Below are positions 1 through 7,888 of a stretch of DNA of 20,882 nt, in pieces. A program made the translations under genes and the position numbers. Source of the DNA: Nocardioidaceae bacterium. Lineage in GTDB: Bacteria > Actinomycetota > Actinomycetes > Propionibacteriales > Nocardioidaceae. Position 1 is the first letter of the stretch. Each line of letters starts with the position of its first letter. The notes beneath the pieces are model-generated. The model was not told the DNA's origin and did not search any database. It was given only the letters and a program-made list of their open reading frames with translations. Location: contig JACCUS010000007.1 of the NCBI GenBank assembly GCA_013811715.1, positions 1-20,882 on the forward strand, written 5' to 3'.

Positions 1-781
1 ATGATGGACGAGATGACCGGGTGCTGCAGCGGCAGCGCGGCATCCGACCGGGCTGGGTCACCGTTCCCCCACAGGTCACGCAGCGCCTGGGTCAACGACG
101 ACACCGGATTCCACTCGGCGATGAACCGTAGCCATGACGGCATGTCTCGCGGCGGCGCGAAGGTGTTGGCGATGAACGTGAGCGGGAACATCACGGTGAA
201 CATGAAGCCCTGGACGGCTTCGACCGAGCGCATCATGGAACCGACCCAGATCCCGAGCCAGATCATCGAGAAGCCGAACAGCAACAGCAGCAAGAACGCC
301 ACCGTCGCGTTTACCGCTCCCTCGCGGACCCGCCAGCCGATGATCAGCCCCGTCACGGCCATCACAGCGATGCCGATGCTGGAGTGGATCAGGCTGGAGA
401 CGCTGCGACCGACAAGGACCGATGCCCGCGAAATAGGCAGCGACTTGAACCGGTCGACGATCCCCTTGGCGAGGTCGTTGGTGAGCCCCGTCGCAACCAC
501 GAACGCCGAGAAGATCATTGTCTGCGCCATGATCCCCGGGAGCAGGAACTCGCGGTACGTCGCTCCGGTCACGGCGATCGACCCGCCGAACACGTAAGCG
601 AAGAGCAGCACGAACATCACCGGCTGGATCGTCACGTCCAGGAGCATCTCGGGCATGCGCTTGATGTGGATCAGGTTGCGCCACACGACCGTCAACGACG
701 ACTGCAGCATCGACCGGCGCTCGACGGGAGGCCGGCCCTCGACGGGATCGGCCTGAGGAGGGCTGGACATCGTTCGGCTGG

Positions 782-785
<4 letters not shown>
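1..785 (-). CDS. ABC-2 type (DrrB-like) exporter permease, partial
   Basis: Membrane subunit of an ABC exporter that should pair with the ATPase encoded just upstream. The minus-strand frame stays open to the window edge and gives 261 residues; the C-terminus is missing. A hydrophilic N-terminus of about 48 residues is followed by hydrophobic segments near 52-72, 83-100, 135-152, 161-182 and 192-210. The cytoplasmic-loop motif DRFKSLPISR (111-120) and the EWNPVSSLTQALR block (224-236) are typical of DrrB/ABC-2 permeases. The ATG at 785 overlaps the ATPase stop as ATGA, so translation is probably coupled; a second ATG lies five codons in. Known DrrAB systems export drugs or lipids. The substrate here cannot be read from the sequence. 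Confidence 0.9.
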
Positions 786-1774
<989 letters not shown>

Positions 1775-1780
1775 GGACCA

Positions 1781-1786
1781 AGCCTA
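1781..1786 (-). promoter_or_regulatory. Candidate -10 box (TAGGCT) of the ABC exporter unit
   Basis: On the minus strand TAGGCT is followed by six bases (TGGTCC) and the ATG of the ATPase gene. This spacing puts the expected transcription start at or beside the A of ATG, consistent with a leaderless mRNA. No convincing -35 box is visible; TTCAGT 18 bases upstream is a poor match. Confidence 0.45.
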
Positions 1787-1887
1787 GGACTGACCGCCGA
1801 CAGAACTGAAATGCTTTACCCCCATGATTTCGGCGCCACGCCACCGCGTGTCGCCTTCGCCGAACGGACTCGGTGCGGTCGAATGGG

Positions 1888-1922
1888 TGAGGCCCCGCGA
1901 AGTATGAGTTCGCGGGGCCTCA
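1888..1922. terminator. Strong perfect hairpin, likely terminator without U-tract
   Basis: TGAGGCCCCGCGAA (1888-1901) and TTCGCGGGGCCTCA (1909-1922) form a perfect 14-bp stem around a 7-base loop. Neither side has a T-run, which is common for actinobacterial terminators. It lies between the starts of two divergent genes, where no gene end is known, so the transcript it would stop is unclear. It could also be a protein-binding palindrome. Confidence 0.55.
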
Positions 1923-2138
1923 GTCTCGACTGACCCGTGACGGGGCCGGTCTCCCGAACAGTCCTGCCCACCCGTCAAGCCTCGTCACTGGCTGACCCCG
2001 AATGGTTTGACCCATCCGGCTTGGAGCGAGTCATGCTGTCCGTTCCCGCTCTCCCGAAGGAGGGCGTGCACAGATGTCTACTCCCCCATATGGCCATCGC
2101 ACAAGGGGTTCTGCCGACTTTCTCGACCAGGTTGTCGG

Positions 2139-2211
2139 CTGTCCACAGTTCCCGGCGCGTCCTCCACAGAAGAGGGGGCTGCGTCCACAGTCACGGCCCG
2201 ACTTGTCCACA
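2139..2211. promoter_or_regulatory. Array of four DnaA-box-like sites, 21-22 bp apart
   Basis: Four same-orientation 9-mers end in TCCACA: CTGTCCACA (2139), TCCTCCACA (2160), GCGTCCACA (2181) and TTGTCCACA (2203). Start-to-start distances are 21, 21 and 22 bases, about two helical turns. TTGTCCACA is the favoured DnaA box of high-GC actinobacteria; the other three differ only in the first three positions. Binding by DnaA is inferred. The array ends 49 bases before the MFS start codon. No dnaA, dnaN or other origin-linked gene is in the window, so this is probably not oriC. Confidence 0.5.
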
Positions 2212-2226
2212 GCAGTGGGCCAGGAC

Positions 2227-2250
2227 GCTCGGGTTCGTCCGCGCCCGAGC
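2227..2250 (+). promoter_or_regulatory. Hairpin directly before the MFS ribosome binding site
   Basis: GCTCGGG (2227-2233) and CCCGAGC (2244-2250) are perfect inverted 7-mers around a 10-base loop. The stem ends three bases before AGGA (2254-2257), the only Shine-Dalgarno-like sequence of the MFS gene. It may limit ribosome access or serve as an operator; both are inference. Confidence 0.35.
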
Positions 2251-2260
2251 CTGAGGAAGA

Positions 2261-3577
2261 ATGGCGACGGTGCAAAGCCCCGACAGCTCTAGCCAGGCGA
2301 GGAGCCGGTTCGCGCTGTTCGTCGCACTCGGCATCGACAACTTCGGCTCGGGCCTCTTCCTTCCGCTGGCCCTCATTTACACCACCCGAGTCGTCGGCCT
2401 GCCTCTCGGCGTCGCCGGGGTCGCCGTCACGGCCGGCACGGTCGCGGGTCTGCTCGTGCCCCCCATCGCTGGTCGGTACGTCGACCGGGTCGGCCCGCGC
2501 GCGGTGGTCGTCGCCGCCCAACTGCTGCAGGCCGCCGGTGCGCTCGGCTACCTCCTCGCCCAGGGCGTGGCGACGACGATCATCGCCGCGGTCTTCCTCG
2601 CAGCCGGACAACAGATGTTCTACAGCTCCGTCTTCGCGTTGATCGCCGACGTCTCACCCGACGGCCCGAAGGACAGACCCTTCGCGCTGGCGAACATGGT
2701 CCGAGGGGCCGCGTTCGGTCTCGGCGCATTGATCGCCGGCCTCTTCCTGACCGCCGCGGAGAACACCGGACTGCGCATCGCCGTCGGTGTCGACGCGGTG
2801 ACGTTCGTGGTCGCCGCGGCGCTCCTCGTCGTACTTGTCAAGCCGCGCCACCACCGGCACCCATCCGATCACGAGACCGAGCCCACCCCGAACTCGGTGC
2901 TGCGGAACCGGCCTTATCTCGCGCTGATCGGCATCACCTGCCTGGTGGCTGTGACCGTCGACTTCTTCCTCATCGGCATGCCCGTGTTCGTGCTAGACCA
3001 GCTGCACTCCCCCAGCTGGCTCCCCGGCGCCCTGCTCGCGTTGCTGACCGCCGTCGGCAGCGTCGCCGGCACCGCCGCCGTACACCTCACCCGGCATCTG
3101 CGTCGCACCACCGCGATGGCGATCGGCTCTGCCCTGTACGTCGTCTGGGCCGCCGCCACCCTGGCCGCCGCCCTGCTCCCCTCCTCCCTCCGGCCGGCCT
3201 GGCTGCTGGGGACCACACTGATCCTGGCGGCGGCGTCGCTGCTGTTCGGGACCCGGGTGAACGCACTCGCCGAGGCCGCCGCGCCGAGGTCGTCACGCGG
3301 CCGCCATCTCGCGGCCTTCCAGTACGCGTTCACGGTCGCCGGCGTGCTCGCCCCCGCCGTGGTCGCGCTGTTCGTGTTCGGGATCTGGGTCCCGTGGGCC
3401 GTGGTCGGCGTCGCCGCCGCGGCCGGGGCGCTCGGCATGTTGTGGCTCGCCGGTCAGCTGCCGCCGCACGCGGTCGCGCCGATCGCTACCCGACGCTCCA
3501 ACGACCGCCAGGACTCAGTGCAGCAGCAGCCCGATCCCGGCCAACCGCGTCGTCACACCCGCGCTGACTTACGCTGA
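2261..3577 (+). CDS. MFS transporter, drug-efflux type
   Basis: A 438-residue integral membrane protein of the major facilitator superfamily, probably a proton-coupled exporter. Hydrophobic helices run from about residue 17 to 405, with a hydrophilic central loop (KPRHHRHPSDHETEPTP, near 194-210) separating two halves, as expected for a 12-helix MFS fold. Motif A between helices 2 and 3 is visible as GRYVDRVGPR (71-80). The C-terminal 30 or so residues are polar and look disordered. The ATG at 2261 follows AGGA by only three bases; GTG at 2270 is an alternative start. The gene ends four bases before the pepN start. The substrate cannot be assigned. Confidence 0.88.
   Translation: MATVQSPDSSSQARSRFALFVALGIDNFGSGLFLPLALIYTTRVVGLPLGVAGVAVTAGTVAGLLVPPIAGRYVDRVGPRAVVVAAQLLQAAGALGYLLAQGVATTIIAAVFLAAGQQMFYSSVFALIADVSPDGPKDRPFALANMVRGAAFGLGALIAGLFLTAAENTGLRIAVGVDAVTFVVAAALLVVLVKPRHHRHPSDHETEPTPNSVLRNRPYLALIGITCLVAVTVDFFLIGMPVFVLDQLHSPSWLPGALLALLTAVGSVAGTAAVHLTRHLRRTTAMAIGSALYVVWAAATLAAALLPSSLRPAWLLGTTLILAAASLLFGTRVNALAEAAAPRSSRGRHLAAFQYAFTVAGVLAPAVVALFVFGIWVPWAVVGVAAAAGALGMLWLAGQLPPHAVAPIATRRSNDRQDSVQQQPDPGQPRRHTRADLR
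3570..3575 (+). promoter_or_regulatory. Candidate -10 box (TACGCT) for pepN
   Basis: TACGCT is followed by GAGGCC and then ATG (3582), the same six-base spacing seen at the ABC ATPase and fdhD genes. The box lies inside the last codons of the MFS gene, so pepN may have its own leaderless transcript besides any read-through. No clear -35 box is visible. Confidence 0.4.
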
Positions 3578-3581
3578 GGCC

Positions 3582-6062
3582 ATGCCATCCCCTCTGACAG
3601 TCACCGAGGCGCGTGTGCGCGCCACCTCCATCGCAGTGAAGTCCTACGAGGTGGAACTCGACCTGACCCGCGGAGACCGGCATTTCTGGTCCCGCACCTT
3701 CGTGGAGTTCCACAGCCGCGACCACCAGGAAACGTTCGTCGACGTCGCGCCGGCCGAGTTGCTCGACGTGCACCTCAACGAGCGCAGGCTCGACCCGGCC
3801 GAGCTGCGCGACGGACGCCTGCACCTTCGAGAGCTCGGCGACGACAACGTGCTGGTGCTCGAGGCGCTGATGGCCTACTCCCACGACGGTGAGGGCCTGC
3901 ACCGTGCCGTCGACCCGGAGGACAAGCAAGCCTACCTCCACGCGATGACCTTCCTGCCCGGAGCACCGCGGATCTTCGCGTGTTTCGACCAGCCCGACCT
4001 CAAGGCGACGTACCGGGTAAAGGTCAAGGCACCGGCCGACTGGATTGTGCTGGGCAACGGCGCGGCCACCCAGACCGAGCCGGGTGTGTGGGAGCTGGCC
4101 GAGACGAAGCCGCTGTCGACGTACTTCGCCACCCTGGTCGCCGGCCCGTACCACTCGGTGCGCAGCGAGCACGACGGCATCCCGCTCGGTCTGCACTGCC
4201 GCCAGTCGCTGGCCGAGCACCTCGACAAGGACGCCGAAGAGCTGTTCCGTGTCACCGCCCAGTGCTTCGACGAGTACCACCGGCTCTTCGGCATCCGCTA
4301 CCCGTTCGGTGAGTACCACCAGGCGTTCGTCCCCGAGTTCAACGCCGGCGCGATGGAGAATCCGGGCTGTGTCACGTTCACCGACGAGCTGGTGTTCAAG
4401 GCGCAGGCCACCGACTCCCTCCGCGCCACCCGGGCCATGGTCGTCGCACATGAGATGGCCCACCAGTGGTTCGGCGACCTTGTGACGATGCAGTGGTGGG
4501 ACGACCTGTGGCTGAACGAGTCCTTCGCGGAGTACATGGGCTACCGCGTCACCAACAACGTCACGGAGTTCGACGACGTGTGGATGGAGTTCGCGTTCAG
4601 CACGAAGGCCTGGGGGATGCAGGCCGACCAGCGACGCTCGACCCACCCGATCGCGGGCAACGGGGCGCAGGACACCGAGCAGGCACTCACCGACTTCGAC
4701 GGGATCTCCTACAGCAAGGGCGCCTGCGCGCTCCGCCAGCTCAACTCCTACCTCGGCGACGATGCCTTCCTCGCCGGTGTCGTCGACCATCTGCACCGGC
4801 ACGCGTATGGCAACGCCGCCCTCGCCGACCTGCTGCAGTCGTGGGACGACGCCAGCGGCAAGGACGTCAGCGCATGGGCCGCGGCCTGGCTGCGGACAGC
4901 AGGGGTCGACACGCTCTCGAGCGTCACCGCCGACGACGGCACACCGCAGATCCAGCGGGTCAACGGCTCGGCCGAGGACGTCGCCCGCCCGCACGCCATC
5001 CACGTCACCTGGTACGACGGATCCGGGCGCACCGAATCCGCTCCCCTGCTCATCACCGGTGACACCACCGCGGTGCCGCTGCCGGGGTACGACGGGTCCG
5101 GCCTGGTGCTGCCGGACTCCGGTGACGAGACCTGGGCCAAGATCCTCCTCGACCCCGCCTCTGTCGACCGCGTGCCCGAGCTGCTGCAGGCCATCGACGA
5201 CCCGCTGGCCCGAGCCGTCATCTGGGGCGCCCTGCGCGAGGGCCTGTCCGACGCCGCCCTCGATCCGGAGGCGTACCTCGTCGCTCTGGAGCGGGGCCTT
5301 CCGCGCGAGTCCGACCTGGCGGTCGAGCAGCTCCTCGGGTCCGGCAGCCCCTTCGCGGGAGCGATCGGCCGCGTCGGAACCTACTTCGGTGACCCGTCCC
5401 GGAGAAGCCGGCTGGCCAGTCTCGCCGCCTCCTTGCTCCACATGTCCGAGGCAGGCAGCAACCGGCAGCTGATCGCTGTGCGCGCATTGATCGGCCTGAC
5501 CGACGACGTCGAGCGGCTGAAGGGGCTGCTGGAAGGGCCGGTTCCGGACGGCCTCCGTGTGGACGCCGACTTCCGTTGGCGCGTCACCCGCGCGCTGTGC
5601 GAGCTGGGCGCGTTCGGACCGGAACAGATCGCCGCCGAGTCCGGTCGCGACCCGTCGTCGCAAGGCGCCTTGCATGCTCTGCGGTGCAAGGCGAGCATCC
5701 CCGATGCCTCGACGAAGTCGGCTGTGTGGACCTCGATCAGCACCGACACCGACCTGAGCAACTACGAGCTCTACGCGCTTGCGGAGTATTTCTTCCGGCC
5801 CGGGCAGACCGAGCTGACCGCCGCGTACGTTGCCCGCTACTTCGCCGACATTCCCAAGTCCGCACAGATCCGGACCGGCTGGATGGTCGAGCAGGTGGCC
5901 TCGCGCAGTTATCCCCGGCTGGCGGTCTCGGCCGGCACCGTCGAGCTGGCCGGGCGGTGCCTGGCGGCCGACAGCCTCGACACCGGGGTCCGCCGGTCCA
6001 TGAGCGACCGCACCGATGATCTGCAGCGGGTCGTTGCCAGCAGGGATCGCTTCGGCAGGTAG
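3582..6062 (+). CDS. pepN: Aminopeptidase N (M1 zinc metallopeptidase)
   Basis: An 826-residue cytosolic enzyme that removes N-terminal residues from peptides. The substrate-binding motif GAMEN is at 256-260. Zinc ligands are in HEMAH (H290, H294), and the third ligand E313 lies 18 residues later in NESFAEY; E291 is the general base. The catalytic tyrosine is probably Y377 in ISYSKGA. The order is N-terminal beta domain (about 1-190), catalytic domain (to about 430) and a long helical C-terminal domain, as in actinobacterial PepN of similar length. No signal peptide is seen. The ATG at 3582 fits the alignment and lies six bases after TACGCT. The gene converges with the PAP2 gene, with only nine bases between their stops. 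Confidence 0.97.
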   Translation: MPSPLTVTEARVRATSIAVKSYEVELDLTRGDRHFWSRTFVEFHSRDHQETFVDVAPAELLDVHLNERRLDPAELRDGRLHLRELGDDNVLVLEALMAYSHDGEGLHRAVDPEDKQAYLHAMTFLPGAPRIFACFDQPDLKATYRVKVKAPADWIVLGNGAATQTEPGVWELAETKPLSTYFATLVAGPYHSVRSEHDGIPLGLHCRQSLAEHLDKDAEELFRVTAQCFDEYHRLFGIRYPFGEYHQAFVPEFNAGAMENPGCVTFTDELVFKAQATDSLRATRAMVVAHEMAHQWFGDLVTMQWWDDLWLNESFAEYMGYRVTNNVTEFDDVWMEFAFSTKAWGMQADQRRSTHPIAGNGAQDTEQALTDFDGISYSKGACALRQLNSYLGDDAFLAGVVDHLHRHAYGNAALADLLQSWDDASGKDVSAWAAAWLRTAGVDTLSSVTADDGTPQIQRVNGSAEDVARPHAIHVTWYDGSGRTESAPLLITGDTTAVPLPGYDGSGLVLPDSGDETWAKILLDPASVDRVPELLQAIDDPLARAVIWGALREGLSDAALDPEAYLVALERGLPRESDLAVEQLLGSGSPFAGAIGRVGTYFGDPSRRSRLASLAASLLHMSEAGSNRQLIAVRALIGLTDDVERLKGLLEGPVPDGLRVDADFRWRVTRALCELGAFGPEQIAAESGRDPSSQGALHALRCKASIPDASTKSAVWTSISTDTDLSNYELYALAEYFFRPGQTELTAAYVARYFADIPKSAQIRTGWMVEQVASRSYPRLAVSAGTVELAGRCLAADSLDTGVRRSMSDRTDDLQRVVASRDRFGR

Positions 6063-6075
6063 CCGGCGTCGCTAC
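6059..6075. terminator. Short inverted repeat spanning two convergent stop codons
   Basis: GTAGC (6059-6063) and GCTAC (6071-6075) are perfect inverted 5-mers around seven bases. The left arm contains the pepN TAG and the right arm the TAG of the PAP2 gene on the other strand. It is short for a terminator and has no T-run, so the call is weak. Confidence 0.25.
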
Positions 6076-6920
6076 GGCGGAGAAGGCTCGGCTTGTGACT
6101 CGGTCGGCTCCTCTGCGGCCACGGGCTCTGCTTGGACCAAGGTGTCGGGGGAGACGGCTGGCCGTCGCGCCTGCGGCACTGGCGCAGCGTCTTCGACAGA
6201 GGTCGCAGGTACGACGACGAGCCGACGGGAGCGGAAGGGCACCGCCTTGTCGATGGTTACGGTGGCGACCAGCACCGCGCCTCCGACCAGGAATCCTCCG
6301 ACCAGATCGCTGAACCAGTGCCAGTGCAACAGCACCGACGTCAGCGTCATCACGATGCCCAGCAGGGCCACGAAGGCCCACATCAGCTGTCGCGTTCGCC
6401 GGGCCACGGTGGCGTACTGGGAGATCAGGTAGACGCACATGCCGTACACCGAGACGATGTTGCTGGCATGGCCGCTCGGGTACATCTGACCGCCGATGAA
6501 GAACTCCGGCGCCCGGTCGACCGGGGCACCCCGGCCGAGCCAGATCTTCAACACCAGCACCAACAGGTTGACCGCCAGCACCGCGACCACCGCCACCAGG
6601 ATCGGCCGCGCCGCCCGGTGCCGCCACGCCACCACGGCCACCACAACGGCCAGGAGGGGAAGGCACACCGCGCGCTGACCGATTCGATCGAGCGTCCGCA
6701 ACAGGTCGACGTACTCCCGCACGGGGTAGTTGCGGTTCAGCTCGAGGTCGACCGCTACTCCCTGCGCCGCCCCCGCGATGATCCAGGTGTACACGGCGAA
6801 GGCGACGAGCAGCGCGCCCGCCAGAGCCAGGCCAGCGGCCAGCGGGCGGGTACGCCGCCAGACGCGCCTCGGCCGGCCGAGATCGCGTGTGGTCGGGGGC
6901 GTCCCCCATTCTCCGCTCAT
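6072..6920 (-). CDS. PAP2-superfamily membrane phosphatase homologue
   Basis: A 282-residue membrane protein with hydrophobic helices near 27-51, 83-99, 105-125, 152-169, 179-198 and 206-222. The PAP2 signature YPSGH (147-151) with the catalytic His is present, and H201 and D205 match the third motif. Two conserved arginines seem absent: motif 1 reads GRGAP (129-133) where GRPRP is usual, and motif 3 reads TSVLLHWHWFSD (194-205) where it usually begins SR. The lipid-phosphate activity of the family is therefore less certain here. The C-terminal 50 residues are polar and Pro/Glu-rich. I chose the ATG at 6920 (MSGEWG) over longer frames because the upstream part reads across the divergent fdhD promoter. 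Confidence 0.85.
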   Translation of the reverse strand: MSGEWGTPPTTRDLGRPRRVWRRTRPLAAGLALAGALLVAFAVYTWIIAGAAQGVAVDLELNRNYPVREYVDLLRTLDRIGQRAVCLPLLAVVVAVVAWRHRAARPILVAVVAVLAVNLLVLVLKIWLGRGAPVDRAPEFFIGGQMYPSGHASNIVSVYGMCVYLISQYATVARRTRQLMWAFVALLGIVMTLTSVLLHWHWFSDLVGGFLVGGAVLVATVTIDKAVPFRSRRLVVVPATSVEDAAPVPQARRPAVSPDTLVQAEPVAAEEPTESQAEPSPP

Positions 6921-6929
6921 GTCAACCCC

Positions 6930-6935
6930 AACGTA
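6930..6935 (-). promoter_or_regulatory. Candidate -10 box (TACGTT) for the PAP2 gene
   Basis: On the minus strand TACGTT is followed by nine bases and the ATG at 6920, which would leave a leader of only a few bases. It faces the fdhD box within an 80-base divergent intergenic region. Confidence 0.3.
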
Positions 6936-6988
6936 TCTCGGGACAGGGCCCCTGCGCCGCACGGGTGGAGCCCCGCTTGCCGGGCGGC

Positions 6989-6994
6989 TAGCCT
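6989..6994 (+). promoter_or_regulatory. Candidate -10 box (TAGCCT) for fdhD
   Basis: TAGCCT is followed by GCGAGA and the GTG start at 7001. The six-base spacing and the lack of a Shine-Dalgarno sequence suggest a leaderless mRNA starting at or near the GTG, and support the choice of start. Confidence 0.45.
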
Positions 6995-7000
6995 GCGAGA

Positions 7001-7849
7001 GTGGACGACAACTCGCGGCCAGGCACGACCGCACGCCGAAGAGTGGTCGAGGTGGTGGACGGAGCGGCACTGTCCCGACCGGACAGCGTAGTCACCGAGG
7101 AGCCGCTCGAGATCCGGCTCGGCTGGCCCGGGCAGCCGGCGTCCAGAGTCGCTGTGACGATGCGAACGCCCGGCGCCGACTTCGAGCTCGCTGCTGGGTT
7201 TCTGCTCTCCGAGGGGGTGCTGGCGGTTGGCGACCTGCCACGCACCGTCGCCTACTGCCGAGACCGCGCCTTGAGACAGGAGCAGCTGTACAACGTCGTC
7301 ACGGTCGAGCTCGACGCACCCCCACGGCGAAATCCGGCTGTCCGGTCGACGCCGATCTCCTCCGCGTGCGGGGTGTGCGGGACGCAGAGCCTGGACGAGG
7401 TGTTCACACCGTGTGAAGATGCGCTCGGGGTGGAGGGGGTCGTCGACGCCGGTGTGGTCAGCCGGCTGCCCGACGAGCTGATGCGGCACCAACGTCTGTT
7501 CGCCCGCACGGGCGCGCTCCACGCCGCCGGTGTGTTCGACCTCGCCGGCGGTCTCGTTGTTGCGCGCGAGGACATCGGCCGGCACAACGCCGTCGACAAG
7601 GTGCTGGGCGCCCGCCAGCTGCGCCAGACGACGTACGAGGACGACTCGATCCTGTGCGTCAGCGGCCGGATCGGGTTCGACATCATCGCCAAGGCCACAG
7701 CCGGTCGGCTCGCGATGGTGGTCGCCGTCGGTGGGCCGTCCAGCCTCGCGCTCGAGCTCGCGGACCGCGCCGGCATCACGGTGTGCGGGTTCACCCGTGG
7801 CAGTCGGTACGTCGTCTACACCCATCCGGAGCGGATCACCGGCGTGTGA
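7001..7849 (+). CDS. fdhD: FdhD, formate dehydrogenase accessory sulfurtransferase
   Basis: A 282-residue cytosolic protein. FdhD proteins carry sulfur from a cysteine desulfurase to the molybdenum cofactor of formate dehydrogenase. The CGVC motif (C123 and C126) supplies the transfer cysteines. Further family blocks are TGALHAAGVF, AREDIGRHNAVDKVLG, SGRIGFDIIAKA and FTRGSRYVVYT near the C-terminus, and the length is normal. The GTG at 7001 is chosen from the promoter spacing and family length. No formate dehydrogenase gene is in the window, so the target enzyme must be encoded elsewhere. The sbcD start lies 39 bases downstream. Confidence 0.95.
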   Translation: MDDNSRPGTTARRRVVEVVDGAALSRPDSVVTEEPLEIRLGWPGQPASRVAVTMRTPGADFELAAGFLLSEGVLAVGDLPRTVAYCRDRALRQEQLYNVVTVELDAPPRRNPAVRSTPISSACGVCGTQSLDEVFTPCEDALGVEGVVDAGVVSRLPDELMRHQRLFARTGALHAAGVFDLAGGLVVAREDIGRHNAVDKVLGARQLRQTTYEDDSILCVSGRIGFDIIAKATAGRLAMVVAVGGPSSLALELADRAGITVCGFTRGSRYVVYTHPERITGV

Positions 7850-7875
7850 GGCCGGGAACTGTCGGCGCGCCCGCA

Positions 7876-7881
7876 TAGCGT
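7876..7881 (+). promoter_or_regulatory. Candidate -10 box (TAGCGT) for sbcDC
   Basis: TAGCGT is followed by seven bases and the ATG at 7889. A GTG in the same reading frame (7880) overlaps this box, which argues for the ATG as the true sbcD start. The -35 region is not recognisable. Confidence 0.4.
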
Positions 7882-7888
7882 GCTCGAC

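Larger units (their letters stand above)
1775..2260. other. Intergenic region between divergent exporter genes
   Basis: 486 bases with no supported protein gene. In order it holds the exporter promoter (near 1781), a strong hairpin (1888-1922), a smaller hairpin whose right arm contains an AAGGAGG sequence (2048-2065), four evenly spaced TCCACA sites (2139-2211) and a hairpin just before the MFS gene (2227-2250). Short frames here lack the codon bias of the neighbours. One, ATG 2074 to stop 2292, follows AAGGAGG by 10 bases but reads into the MFS gene and has mixed third positions, so I do not call it a gene. Confidence 0.7.

Noticed and set aside
2139..2211. Chromosomal origin of replication
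   Set aside because: Four DnaA-like boxes are few for an actinobacterial oriC, and there is no dnaA, dnaN or AT-rich unwinding region nearby.
2139..2211. CRISPR-like array, because of the regular spacing
   Set aside because: The repeated unit is only 6-7 bases with 14-16 bases between units and no cas genes.
2074..2292. 72-codon plus-strand frame after AAGGAGG
   Set aside because: As an independent protein gene it fails: mixed third positions, no family, and it runs into the MFS gene. It is kept only as a possible leader frame in the findings.
3486..5675. Long open frame of 729 codons on the minus strand opposite pepN
   Set aside because: It mirrors the GC-biased third positions of pepN. 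The translation is Gly/Val/Arg/Glu-rich with no domain, and pepN on the other strand has every catalytic motif.
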